NCBI GenBank assembly: GCA_020080175.1 | Contig: JAGHQL010000015.1 | Span: forward strand, 1 to 64,000 | Length of the DNA stretch: 64,000 nt | Reading direction: 5' to 3' | Origin: Glutinoglossum americanum | Taxonomy: Eukaryota; Ascomycota; Geoglossomycetes; Geoglossales; Geoglossaceae | Part shown: positions 44,833 through 60,017 of the stretch, one piece after another | Position numbering within the stretch: position 1 is the stretch's first letter | Layout: every line of letters starts with the position of its first letter | Position numbers and translations under genes: made by a program | The notes under the pieces: model-generated | Database searches by the model: none | The model's input: only the letters and a program-made list of their open reading frames with translations | Told to the model about the DNA's origin: nothing

Positions 44833-47565
44833 ATGCCTCTCCCGTGCAGGCCCACTTTAAGTCAAGGACTAGATAGAGAGGTCACCAACTCTATATGTAC
44901 TTGAGGGTGTCTGCTAATTATATCTCAGATCTACCAAATCGTCCGCAAACTCACAGACGAGCAATCCCAATATGACAACAAAATTCTCCGCCTCACAGTT
45001 TCCACGGTTTATGATAGAGTAAAGCGCTCTAATTCTAGTCTGAACCGGAAGAGCAAAAGGCTTTTGGAGGATAGTATTGAACGTGTTATCTCAGCAATTA
45101 AGGAAGAGGACGCGGGAAACGATTCAGGGCCAGTGAATGGCGATTATAATGGATTGGAGGAAACGAAAATGTTAAACTTGCCGGTATGGCTGGTTATAGA
45201 AGCTGCTACTTCAGCGGGATTGACAGCATAACAGGAGGCCAATGCGGTGAACAAGAGCATTGTGGGGGCATGGGCGGTTCAGAGATCCATACACTCAAGA
45301 GCCCCTTCTCCGCAATCGGTCACAACACCTTTGCGACGGACCGAAAGCGCGGGCAAGCTAGCTCTGTCAACCCCCCCCACTCAGAATCTATCAGGATACG
45401 GCGCCTCTACTGCGTCGTCGCCGAAGAAGCGGGATCGGCAACTTACAGGTGGACCGACAACCAAACGACGTAAAGGCGAGGGAGATATAAGAAGCTCAAA
45501 AGAGACGGATCGTTCCCCTCCAGCTAACATCACTCTAGCTGATCTTGGGGGAGTAGATTCTGTCATTCATGATCTAACGGAGTTGATCGCATTGCCGATC
45601 CTATATCCAGATGTTTACACTTTCTCAGGAATTCAACCACCAAGGGGAGTGCTATTGCACGGGCCGCCAGGGTGTGGGAAAACAATGATTGCGAATGCAT
45701 TCGCGGCGGAACTTGGCGTGTCTTTTATCTCAATCTCTGCTCCATCTATTGTTTCTGGTATGTCCGGCGAGTCGGAGAAAAAACTTCGGGAGTATTTCGA
45801 TGAGGCGAGGGAATTGGCCCCATGCCTGATGTTCATTGATGAGATTGACGCTATCACACCCAAGCGTGAAAGCGCGCAGAGGGAGATGGAGAAGAGAATC
45901 GTGGCGCAGATGTTGACTTGCATGGATGGTGAGACTTTTCCGTGAAAGCGCCCCACTTAGACACTTTCTTACATTTTGAAAGACTTGTCTCTAGACAAAA
46001 CAGGTGGCAAACCAGTAATCATAATAGCGGCCACTAATAGGCCTGACAGCCTAGATCCAGCACTAAGGCGGGCCGGGAGATTCAACAAAGAGATCAATCT
46101 AAGTGTTCCGGACGAAGAGGCACGGGAGAAGTATGTGGGGCTAGATCGGGAATTTACGTTCATTTTGGCTGACTGAAGTGCTGCAGGATCTTAAAGGCGC
46201 TGACGCAAAATTTGCGACTATCAGGAGACTTTGACTTCCGCACCCTAGCAAAAATGACACCTGGCTTCGTCGGCGCCGATCTAAACGACTTGGTATCTAC
46301 AGCCGGAGTAGCAGCAACGAAGCGTGTCTTTGAGGTCCTCAAGGCCCAAACAGACGAAATCCCCGTGGCGAATGGTATAATGGAAATCGACAGCACTCCC
46401 GTGCAGATGCAAATATTATCTCCAAACGTCCAAACCCTCCGCGATCTTGTTCGCCGGGCAGAGAAGAGTCTCTCCACAGATCAATTAGATTCGATAGCAA
46501 TAACTAACATAGACTTCCTCACGGCTATTCCTAAAATACAACCGTCCTCCAAACGCGAGGGCTTTGCAACTATTCCAAATACTACTTGGTCTGACATTGG
46601 CGCGCTGCATTCCATCCGTGATGAATTGCAGATGGCCATTGTCGAGCCAATAAAACACCCTGAACGATACGAGCAAGTGGGAATTACTGCGCCGACAGGT
46701 GTCTTGCTGTGGGGTCCTCCAGGATGTGGGAAAACACTCCTAGCAAAGGCTGTCGCAAACGAATCTCGAGCGAACTTCATTAGCGTTAAAGGGCCAGAAC
46801 TGTTGAATAAAGTAAGATTAATGAACCATCGCTGAATTCGGACACGGTTAACCTCTTGAAGTATGTTGGTGAGTCCGAAAGAGCTGTCCGGCAGGTCTTC
46901 GTCCGGGCGCGTTCTTCCGTGCCCTGTGTGATCTTTTTTGACGAACTTGACGCGTTGGTGCCTCGTCGTGAGGACTCTCTAGTACGTATGATACAGACGC
47001 TTTGACGATTAGAGGCTAATATATGCACAAAAATATGCAGTCCGAAGCTTCCTCACGTGTCGTCAATACCCTTCTCACAGAACTCGACGGATTGGGTAAT
47101 CGGGCCGGTATCCATGTTATCGCCGCCACAAACCGCCCAGACATCATCGACCCCGCTATGCTGCGTCCAGGCCGCCTAGGTACGCTACTATTTGTCGATT
47201 TGCCCGGCGAGGATGAACGAGTCGAGATTCTCAAGACCCTTACCGCCATCCGTAAAACCCCCATAGCATCCGATGTTAATCTGGAAGCCATTGCCAGACA
47301 TGAGCACTGTAAGGGATTCAGCGGCGCAGATTTAGAAAGCTTATTAAGAGCTGCAGGCGTGGCAGCACTACGGAAAGATTTGCTCAGAGAAGATGCCGGG
47401 GGTGAGATCATGGATGACCAGAACGAGAGGAAAATTCTAGTCCAAGGAGAGGACTTTGAGCATGCCTTGAGGAAGGTGAGGCCGAGCGTGAATGACCAAG
47501 AGAAGTATAGGCGATTAGCCGTCAGGAATGAATGGGGGGCCAAGGGTATCATGAGAGAAGGATAG
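44833..47565 (+). CDS. RIX7: Rix7/NVL-type AAA ATPase for 60S ribosome maturation, 804 aa
   Basis: Tandem AAA ATPase that strips factors from pre-60S particles in the nucleolus/nucleoplasm. Exons 44833-44880, 44929-45183, 45235-45928, 45983-46130, 46187-46811, 46862-46981, 47041-47565 (2,415 nt). N-terminal domain: [20 protein letters not shown], a basic linker with SPKKRDRQ and KRRKGEG (nuclear localisation). D1: [20 protein letters not shown] (Walker A), [16 protein letters not shown] (Walker B), [21 protein letters not shown]2: [55 protein letters not shown]. Both catalytic Glu/Asp pairs are intact. Length matches Rix7. The 48-nt first exon ([16 protein letters not shown]) depends on a GTCACC donor. 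Confidence 0.93.
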
Positions 47566-48032
47566 AGAGAACAACCCCTTCAACATGATACCTTTGCGGC
47601 CCTATAAAACATGGATGTGTAGCAAGTTATGAGGATTCATAATTGAATAAAATAACTATTTGTTGACTGAATTTCTCTAATGGCTCATGAATACAGACTG
47701 AGGTCTAGAACCATTTAAAATGCCACTACAGTCTTAATATCGGTAACCCAAAAACGATCCCTAGGCGTTTCTAATCGCCGCACAAATACAATCGTTCTTC
47801 GTCTATTATCAGGCAGGAGGTTCACCCCCTGCGATACTGCAAATGGAACTCCCATTTATACGCATAAGACCGTGGCTAGCCCATTTAGCACCCATGCAAT
47901 GTCGTAATGTCATAATTCTTACACCCCACGATTCTTCTCCCAGCAGTCCGGCCGACCTAGCCGTCCAACCAAGCCTTCAAACACATACCGTAGGAACAAA
48001 CCCCCAGCGGCACAAATGCAATATTTATGGGG
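47566..48032. other. Convergent intergenic region RIX7/YPI1
   Basis: AT-rich 3' flanks of two convergent genes. No coding sequence supported. Confidence 0.5.
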
Positions 48033-48581
48033 TCATGCTTTTTTTCTCCCTGAGGGCTTCGTCATCTTCTCATAGGCGTTAGGGCTCCTTTTTCGTTGCC
48101 CCGCTTTACCCTTCCCCTTCCCCTTCTCCACTCCATGGCCGCGCCCGCACCTATCGTCTCCATGACTGTGGTGGTGGTGCTTCTTCTGGTGGTCATTTCG
48201 TGGCGTGCTGGGGCCACTATCACTATCTGAGGATGAGTCGGAAGACGACGAATCTTCCGATGAAGATTCATCTACAGCGCGCGGTTTATGGTAGATGCAG
48301 CATACTAGTGGGGCAGAAACCATCAATACATGAGCAGCTACAAAGACCTCCTAGCGATTCACACCTTTAGACTTCTTCTTCCCCATGCCTTCGTTATCAA
48401 CAACATCTTCTGCCCACATCACCCGTCGGTCGTCGGCAGAAACGGACGCTGCCCTCAAGCGCAAAGTGCCATCTGGCAGAGAAAAAGGACCCGCATCGGT
48501 TACTAGCTGTGTGACCGTTTGGGTAGCATTAACAGAACTGGAAGCTGCAGCCTGAATACTGCGATCATGAAGTGCGGCCAT
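48033..48581 (-). CDS. YPI1: Ypi1/PPP1R11-type protein phosphatase 1 regulator, 162 aa
   Basis: Inhibitor/regulator of type 1 phosphatase Glc7. Exons 48365-48581 and 48033-48304. Core: DGTLRLRAASVSADDRRVMW, AEDVVDNEGMGKKKSK joined in phase to VCCIYHKPRAVDESSSE; the RVxW-type PP1-docking motif (DRRVMW) is intact. After it come a Ser/Asp acidic run, a His-rich stretch (QKKHHHHSHGDD) and a Lys/Gly basic tail typical for the family. An in-frame Met 17 codons upstream (48632) is possible, but MAALHDRS fits the usual start better. Divergent from PAB2. Confidence 0.92.
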
Positions 48582-48870
48582 GGTGCTATAGGATGAATGG
48601 TGCAGCCGGGAAAAAGATGTTATGGCCGCCAAGCCTCATCACGTGCGATGATTTGGGTGGGAGGCTCGCTAGATCGAGTTCCAAGGCTTTGCCATTTGCG
48701 GATTCATAGAAATATTCATCAAAGAATTAACACCACGGAATCCTGTCGTCAAAACCTTTCAGCCAGAGAGCTCCGCTAACTGTGTGGTTCGTCATAAAGT
48801 ACAGTAGAGATACCCATATGGGCAGAAATGTGAACTAATTTGCCCCACAGATCGATTGCATATCATAGAT
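48582..48870. promoter_or_regulatory. Bidirectional promoter YPI1/PAB2
   Basis: 289 bp between divergent start codons, with CACGTG at 48640-48645, about 60 bp from the YPI1 start codon. Confidence 0.45.
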
Positions 48871-49782
<912 letters not shown>

Positions 49783-50569
49783 CATGGAGAGCAACCAAAT
49801 ATTTGTTCCCGACAAATTGGGCGTGCCCCGCATTTGCGCAAAAGTTTACCTGGATGTCTTTGGCGGCTTTATTTCCTCCATTTTAGGTTACCTAACGGCT
49901 GTATAATAGATCCTTTAACAGTGGTTGATATCTCAATGGGCATATGAAGAATTCATGTTTGTGAGCTAAATTTGTGAAGTAAACGGTACCACTTTTGAAT
50001 TGGGTTTACGCATAGTTCTTGGGCTATACAACGGCATCTTTCGGTTGGAAGATGCCTCAGCTGTGAATCGTCTACTGCGTAGTAGTGTCCAAAATGAGGA
50101 TGAAAACTCACAAAAGTGTGTGAAATTCTTCCCGTATTTGTGGCAAGATACTCACAGATACGTCTGGTGGGATTCGGTATACCGGTGATAAACAAGCGCG
50201 GGGCAAATAGCCTTCCTTGCTCTACTATCTTTGGCAACAGACCTTAGGTCTCCATGGGCCTCCGCTTTCAGTCTCAGCATCATCAAGCTGTGGTATTCAG
50301 TGATCGGCCAAACCTGCACAGCAAGTGGGCTCTAGGGTAACTCATGCATGTATAGTCGACTTGGGTAGTTGTGGAGTCTTGACGTCGTCGGAGCTCGGAC
50401 CCGACCGTAGCTGCACAGCCTCAAGTGTTACGCGACAGGCTCACGACTTACGACCCTGACCTCCACAGCTGCACGTTCTTAAGCTTCCCATTGTTAGTAC
50501 CCTAGGAGAACCTCCAGATTCTCAAGACCGACATCAAGATCTGTAGTCCTTCTTTCTAAGATACGAGGC
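49783..50569. other. PAB2-RSP5 intergenic region
   Basis: 3' flank of PAB2 and promoter of RSP5. Short frames on both strands lack supporting features. Confidence 0.5.
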
Positions 50570-53560
<2,991 letters not shown>

Positions 53561-54310
53561 GTTTATCACACATTATCTCATCGGGTGGATATCTCCGGCT
53601 ACAAGAGTTCTTATTTTTCTTCTTTGGCTGGCTCTGCATTCACTCTTTCCGTATCACAGACGTTGTAAATTGCTGGTTCTTGCAATGGCGAAGCACAAGG
53701 GCAAACAATATTTGTTCTATCTGTCACCTGCCCTTTGTTCATTATCTGCGTAAGCGCATCCGCAAGAATTCGCCGGGGCCAAGGAGCTCAACTACCCCCC
53801 CACCCTTGACCGCTCACTAGGGCGGATCCGTGTGAATGCACAGAGATTGGATTAATATATCATGAATGCCCTATACTTCTAGGCAAAGGAAAATTCTTGG
53901 TATTTTTTAGGTATACGCAATTATTGCATCGATCGTTTTCGAGAAACAGCCAAGCACCTGACATTACGGCATCAGGTATGTAGTCAATGAGACCTGACGC
54001 TCTTCGCATAAGCTGCCCTCCCTTTACGGCAAAGGTAGTGACGCCCACAAACCCAACCCTCTGCCTACGTGCATTAAAAAGACAAGAAACATGCTCCAAG
54101 CGGACAGGGGCAACCCCAAATGAAAGAAACCACAAGAACCTTGACAATCCCTCACACGATGCCTAGACACGAACGTCAAAGACCATATATGTTCCACCCG
54201 TCGAATGAATTTTCGATATCTGCATGAAACGCGGCTGCAGGCCCAAGCCGTAGTGAAGTATCCCTCTGTTCTACTGGGGCAGCAACTTCTGACCTCAATT
54301 CTTCCTCGAG
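53561..54310. other. Convergent intergenic region RSP5/CRM1
   Basis: Between the 3' ends of RSP5 and CRM1. Short frames on both strands (for example 53860-54147) show no family or splice support. Confidence 0.5.
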
Positions 54311-57300
54311 TCACAGCTCATCGTCCTGATCTAAGTCCGCAGGTTTTAGGAGCCCACCAACTTTCAAAGCACGCTCTCTCTCAGCCAATTTAGCATCCTG
54401 AAGCTCTTTCTCCCGCTCTTCGGCGTACAGCTCCGCGTTGTCCCCTGAGAATTCCTTGAGCTGGATAAGGAAATCACGAAGGTTAAGTTTGAATCTTGGG
54501 AGATCGTTGTTTAATGCAAACAGCCCATCTACGAATGCCTTGATTTGGATACTGAAGTTGCATCATTAGCCTCCTCTGTCAATGAAACGGTAATAGTTAA
54601 AGGCTTACGTCTGTAAATTCGGGAAGGCGTTTTGGAGAAGGCTCCCTACGAAATCGCGCAGAAAATCGGCATTCGATGTGCCAGCCGGAGCCTGCTCTGG
54701 GCTGTAAAGAGGTGCTTGGACTCTGCCAGAAGCAACAAAATAAAACATTCTAGCCAACAGCATGGACTGAGATTTAAATCCTACAATACGCATAAGTAAG
54801 CGATGTCAAGGATGGGTTTTCCAGATGACTTACCAGCTTTGTGATCAGTGTCCGTAAGCACAAAGAATACGTCCTGAAGGATTGGTATGAAAAATTGCTG
54901 GAAGAATGCACTAGATGTTTGGGGGTCGGTTTCTGCAACATTGTTTAGTAGTTCAATGCACATGCCTAGTCCAGCACTTTCGACTTCACGGTTGTCATGC
55001 TTGCTGGCCCACATGCACGCGTCGATAACAAACTTGAATTGGTGGCTATCAAGTTTGAGAAGTGCTGACCCAATTGTCAATGAATGAGCGATTCGATAGT
55101 GCGGCTCGACTTACCTGGAAAGCAATTGTAGTTGATAGCTCTCAACAGCCTAAAAAATTCGACACGGTGCTCGGGATATTCAGAGAAGTCCTTGTTAATC
55201 ATGTCCAGGGTGCACAAGAAAACATTTTCCATGATAACGGGGACTTTATCCTCCATCGCGACCTACATGCTCCCAGAATTACTAGAGTTCACTTGTATCG
55301 AAGGAAAGCGAGTACCATCATCCAACTAGTGGTATAAGGGGTCCAACGTACATGAAGCTTAGTAATAATCGTTGACATCACGTTCAAGACCTCTGCATCA
55401 CGAGCGTCAGGGACGTTGCGGTTATAGTCAACAAGGACTGCATCGAGAAGTGGTGGCACGATGTTCGTGTTTACCATCTCATTATCGTCGGCCTTCTGAA
55501 CATAAGTGTCTATAAGTTTTAGAATTTCCTTTTTTATTGTCCGTAGACCGCGAACTTTAGGCATCTTGGTCGCGATGGTTCCTAACTGCAGTAAGCTTCG
55601 CATTAACAATACCAGGGTTCCGAATCCGAGTATACCTTCCCGCTGCACGCTCTCCGATACCATTTGGCTCACCGCTCTGTACATGTTAAGCATATCAAGG
55701 TAGATCCGGCCTATCTGGGGGTAAAAGTAACTTCCGATCGAGGTACAAGCAGACACGTTGGTTTTCATGACATTGCCGATGACCTTGATTGTCTCGCTGT
55801 CTTGTAATATCGTTGGGTCCTGCTGTGCTCGTTGGATGATTGCGTCCCACTAAATAGCAAGGTTAGGAAACGCCTGGTGTATGGTCTGTCCTATCCACTT
55901 ACGGCAGTATTAGGATGCGACATGAGCTCTTGTATCAGTCTCTCCTGCACAGGCTTCTGACCTTGGGCACTAATCATGTAGCCACAAGCTTCGTAAAACG
56001 TGTGGACCTGCTGAGGAGACAGATCACGAGTAATACTCCGCATGGTCCGGACAATCTCATCAATAAACGGTTCAGTCTCGCCCGGCTGTAGCGCGACAAA
56101 ATGTCTCTTGCACTTATTTGCGATCTTAATAAACGTATCACAGGCCATATCCTGTACACCTTTTATAGTATTAGCATGAAATAGCCTTGTCAGCCAGGCA
56201 ATTCTGCTCTTACCTTCGTGCGTCTCATGCATAAATTCAAAGAGTTTGTTGACAACCGTCTTCAAGAATTTCCAGTGGGCCTTGAGGAATCGCGGGTACT
56301 GGCCAACGATATACATGATGTTACTTGCGACGACAGCCTTGTTATCCTTTCCACGTTTCATCTCTGTTAGCCCGAGCAGATCCTTGATAACTGTGACTAA
56401 GAAGCGCTTCTCAGTTTCTTCATTCATGGCACCCGATATTGAGCCAATAGCCCAACAGAGCGTATTGCAGTTGGCCCATGACCACTCGGTACCATCAACC
56501 TGACGAGCTAGCTTGTCGGACATTATTTGCTCCGTGTCAATAACATCCAGATGTGTGAGGTACACGAGACATTCCCTTGTAGTCTTATACAGTTGTATGG
56601 TGTCGCTCTCTTTCACGAATTCTCGGACGATCTCCCCCTCGTCGTTTTCAACAATCAAGACTTCCTCCGGTCTAACCATCTTCTCTATCATCACCTGCCT
56701 TAGGTTCGAGAGGATCTCGCTATATTTGTGTTTGCGGAGTGGGTAATTGGCAAGGACGTTAGGGTGTGGAGCGCCACTGCCAGGAAGGCCGCCAACGCCC
56801 ATATTAATGAGAGGGCCCATGTCAGTAATAGGTAGTGACTGCATCTCATCATACAGCTCCTGCACGAGCTTCGTCCAATATTCCAAGCAGATCTTGAACA
56901 CTTCCCGATCATCTATTTGACTAATCCGGATAAGATAGAAATGCCCATGTGTAAGGAAATCTCGATTGGGCAGGTTCTCGATAAGCTGCGAATGGATTAG
57001 TAACACCGCCACGCACATAACCGTTGGAGAAAAGCCAGTATAACTACTCACACTAAGATGTATAGTGAAAAAGTTGCAAAGGAAAAGTGCCAGGTTCTGC
57101 ACAAACTCCTGGTCCCTTGAGTTGCTAGCCGTATAGGTGCTCTTAAAATCTAAGCTGAGAGGGATGATCTTGGATATAGTTGTCAATACGCTCGTAAACA
57201 TCTCCACAAGTTTCTCGTTGTAAGAGAACTGCTGTCCGATGGGAAGACTTCCTATTTCAGTCAAACACTTTAGGGTGATATTGCGGAACTCTGGCGTCTC

Positions 57301-58235
57301 CAAGAACCGACTTCGGAGAGTTTCGATAAGCGGAGTCTCAAAGATGTACCCTAGCGGAATCCAGTTGAAAAAACGGAGTAATGTTTCCAGGGTAGCTTTA
57401 ATAAGGCTCGCCTGATTTGCGGTTGTGAGGACTTCTGAGCACAGTTGATATATGGCGGAAAACTCGGCACACATGTTAGATTTAAGGTTCTTAGTCTTTG
57501 TAGATGTCATTTGTTCAGCTGAGTAGTCGAACACTTCTTCGGAAAGCAGTCGGAGGATGGCCATGTTATTCTCGCAGATTGAAAGACTGGTACGACAAGA
57601 AGAGATTATCTCAGTGATGAAAGTGGGCCAGTTGTGAGGCCATTCTTGCTTGAGAATGGAAACAAGCACGAGGTTGAGCTTGTTGAGGAGAGCGCGCTGG
57701 TTCCTCAGGGTTTCTTCAGAGCTAGAACTCTGTATGATGAAATTAACAACAAAGTTGCGGATACCTAAAATATCAGCACTTTTTTCTTCATGCGTAAATC
57801 AGACGGACGATAACTAACCTTGACACTGCTCTCTTGGCAGGATCTTCCACCTCGTCATAATCACAGTGTCCAATACTTGTAGGCCGAGGTCTGTAGCGGG
57901 TTAGTATCTAAGCTTTACATAACGTTGTAGCTGGGCATATCTACACTTCGTCTGGGGGTATGACGACTCTTGAAGGATCTTATCCACAAGCAGCCATGCA
58001 TCCGGGTTCTCTTTGAACTACAAGCTCATCAGTAAGTCTACTCCATAACCTAAGACGTGAGATATGGATGGTGCATACTTGGTTTAAGGTAGCCTGGGCT
58101 CGTTTTTGCTAGGTAGAGAAGAGGTATCAGCTTCAAAGGCAAAACCAAATGAGTGGCTAGACTGCCAACCTCTTCGCCTCGAGCCTCATAGAAAGACCGG
58201 ACGGTCCGATCGAGCTCCTCGATAGTAATCGACAT
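54311..58235 (-). CDS. CRM1: Exportin-1/CRM1, about 1,090 aa
   Basis: Nuclear export receptor for leucine-rich NES cargo with RanGTP. Exons: 58170-58235, 58079-58108, 57945-58017, 57819-57890, 57052-57764, 56214-56985, 55903-56159, 55352-55849, 55115-55262, 54834-55064, 54609-54780, 54311-54551. N-terminal importin-beta segment: [40 protein letters not shown]. The NES-groove helices contain [20 protein letters not shown]. The acidic C-terminus [13 protein letters not shown] is standard. Two structural points: exon 2 is only 30 nt ([10 protein letters not shown]), and intron 56986-57051 (66 nt) is stop-free and in frame, so it resembles a 22-residue insertion (VSSYTGF...) absent from orthologues. 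The groove residue equivalent to human Cys528 is Thr. Confidence 0.94.
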
Positions 58236-60017
58236 CCTGATCAATTTCAACCGTGTCGCCTTTAGCTGCTGATTAATTTCGGATAAGCCAGATGAAGCTA
58301 CCAGAGAATAATTTCTTCTCGAAAAGCTAGAGAGACTTGGCTAAGAAGAGCTTGCGTTCGGGCGTACTGGCGGTAGGACTAGTGTTTAGAGTGGTATGGT
58401 TTTGATGTTGTGGTGGGGCAAAGGTTCGGCTTGGAGGGGCAAGACGACAGGAACAAATGTCTCCGATAGAGAAATTTCCGCAGCCCGTCACCTCCGGGGA
58501 CCGGCAGGTACGTAAGCCTTCAAAATCTAGCTTTAGAAGATACTGGAATGTGTATAAGAACCAGATGGAAGATATGCACAAGTGGAGAACCGCGTTGGAT
58601 GAGTTCCGCTTTGGCGACGAAAGTGGGTGAATAAAGTATCACGTGTTTTGGCGAAAAACACTAGCTAGCAACGGAAATCACAAATTCAACTTGATCGTTA
58701 TGATGCTATGAACGGTCCTCTACTCCGTACACCTCGGCAAATTTTCGGAAAACGGTCAAGAGCACCTCCAGAACCACTTAGTGGCAGAGAAGAGAAACAT
58801 GCCATTGAGGGTATATCTCCCGCCTATGCTCTTGAAGGCCAAATCGAAGTGTTATAGATCATATCAAGAAGAGAGGAAGAAATAGCGGATAGGGCCTTAA
58901 GTTAAACATAGTTCCACATAATATTTTACAGCTAATCATGATCATACTAAAATCACAGTAAGACCTTTTTGCGAATGCAAATGTCCACCCATGTAGGGAC
59001 TTTCCAGAAGCTTAAGCTAGGCCAATAGAAAACACGAACGGGCAGCTTCAGGGTTGGCTGCGTTGTCTCGTCCAATCTCGATAAACCTGGCCGAGTTTGG
59101 TTCCTCAGCCAGTGGCATTTGCGTCAGTGCGAACGCTATCCCGTAAGTTAATTTTGATCTGTGGGTTAATTGTATGCTCGAGGAACTCTTTCCAGATTTC
59201 CGAAAACAGTTGCAAACAAGAGACGCCGCCAATTTAGAGGATCCATATCACCTAAGCGGGACGCAGAACTCTGCGCTTCGAGTTTTTGTGTTTCCGTGAG
59301 CAAACTTCCTGTTCCTGGAGCTTTACCTAAACGAGCCACTCATCTCACATCCTAGTCACAATTAACAGCCGCGGCCCCTGCTGAGACGTGAGTTCTGGCT
59401 CCCTTCCGGTGCGAATTCTCAATTCTACTGAGGTCCTATGTGATCTCTACCAACATCACTGAAAACAGCGCCCATCTGATAGGACGACAGGACAGGATAG
59501 TTAGTGGGCGCGCTTTCGACGTTTCAATTAAAGGATTGGTACTTCGAACTAACGCGGCCGCACCTCGACCTGAGACTCGCTTCTGGAACTACCCGCCTCA
59601 ACTCCTCCCTTCTTAATCCCCCACGACTTCGGCTTCACCGTAACGTCCCATCCTTCTCTCTGCCCGTTGGGCTCGTCATTCCTTACTGACACGCTTCCTC
59701 TCTTGTCGGTTTTCTAACCTCAGTCGCTCTTTTCAAAGCCTGTACAAAGGAAAATTTTTATCCGCGTCTTTTTCTTACGTTCATTCATATAATTAGGCTA
59801 GCAGCCGAGGACGAAAGGGACTGAAGTTGGCTCAGCAAGCTCGCTCAGCACGATTCTTACAGGACACATAATTCAGTCTGGCATCATAATTGTCTTGGCT
59901 GTGGACTATTACCGGCAGAACACGACGTCTCTTTCCTGGCTATACAGAGCTACACAAGCGTGAATGCAACGGCGCTTTCACTGATCCAACATCGCTCTCG
60001 CTCATCAGAATTTTAAG
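58236..60017. other. CRM1 upstream region and 5' flank of the next gene
   Basis: 1.8 kb between divergent genes. A CACGTG site lies at 58641-58646, about 405 bp upstream of the CRM1 ATG. No coding exon is supported; frames near 59017-59355 show neither family features nor splice partners. Confidence 0.5.

Noticed and set aside
49953-50237. 95-codon minus-strand frame between PAB2 and RSP5
   Set aside because: No conserved motif, no splice context, and it overlaps the PAB2 3' flank.
59017-59355. Overlapping frames upstream of the 60 kb gene
   Set aside because: Mixed composition on both strands, no matching splice partners and no recognised family.
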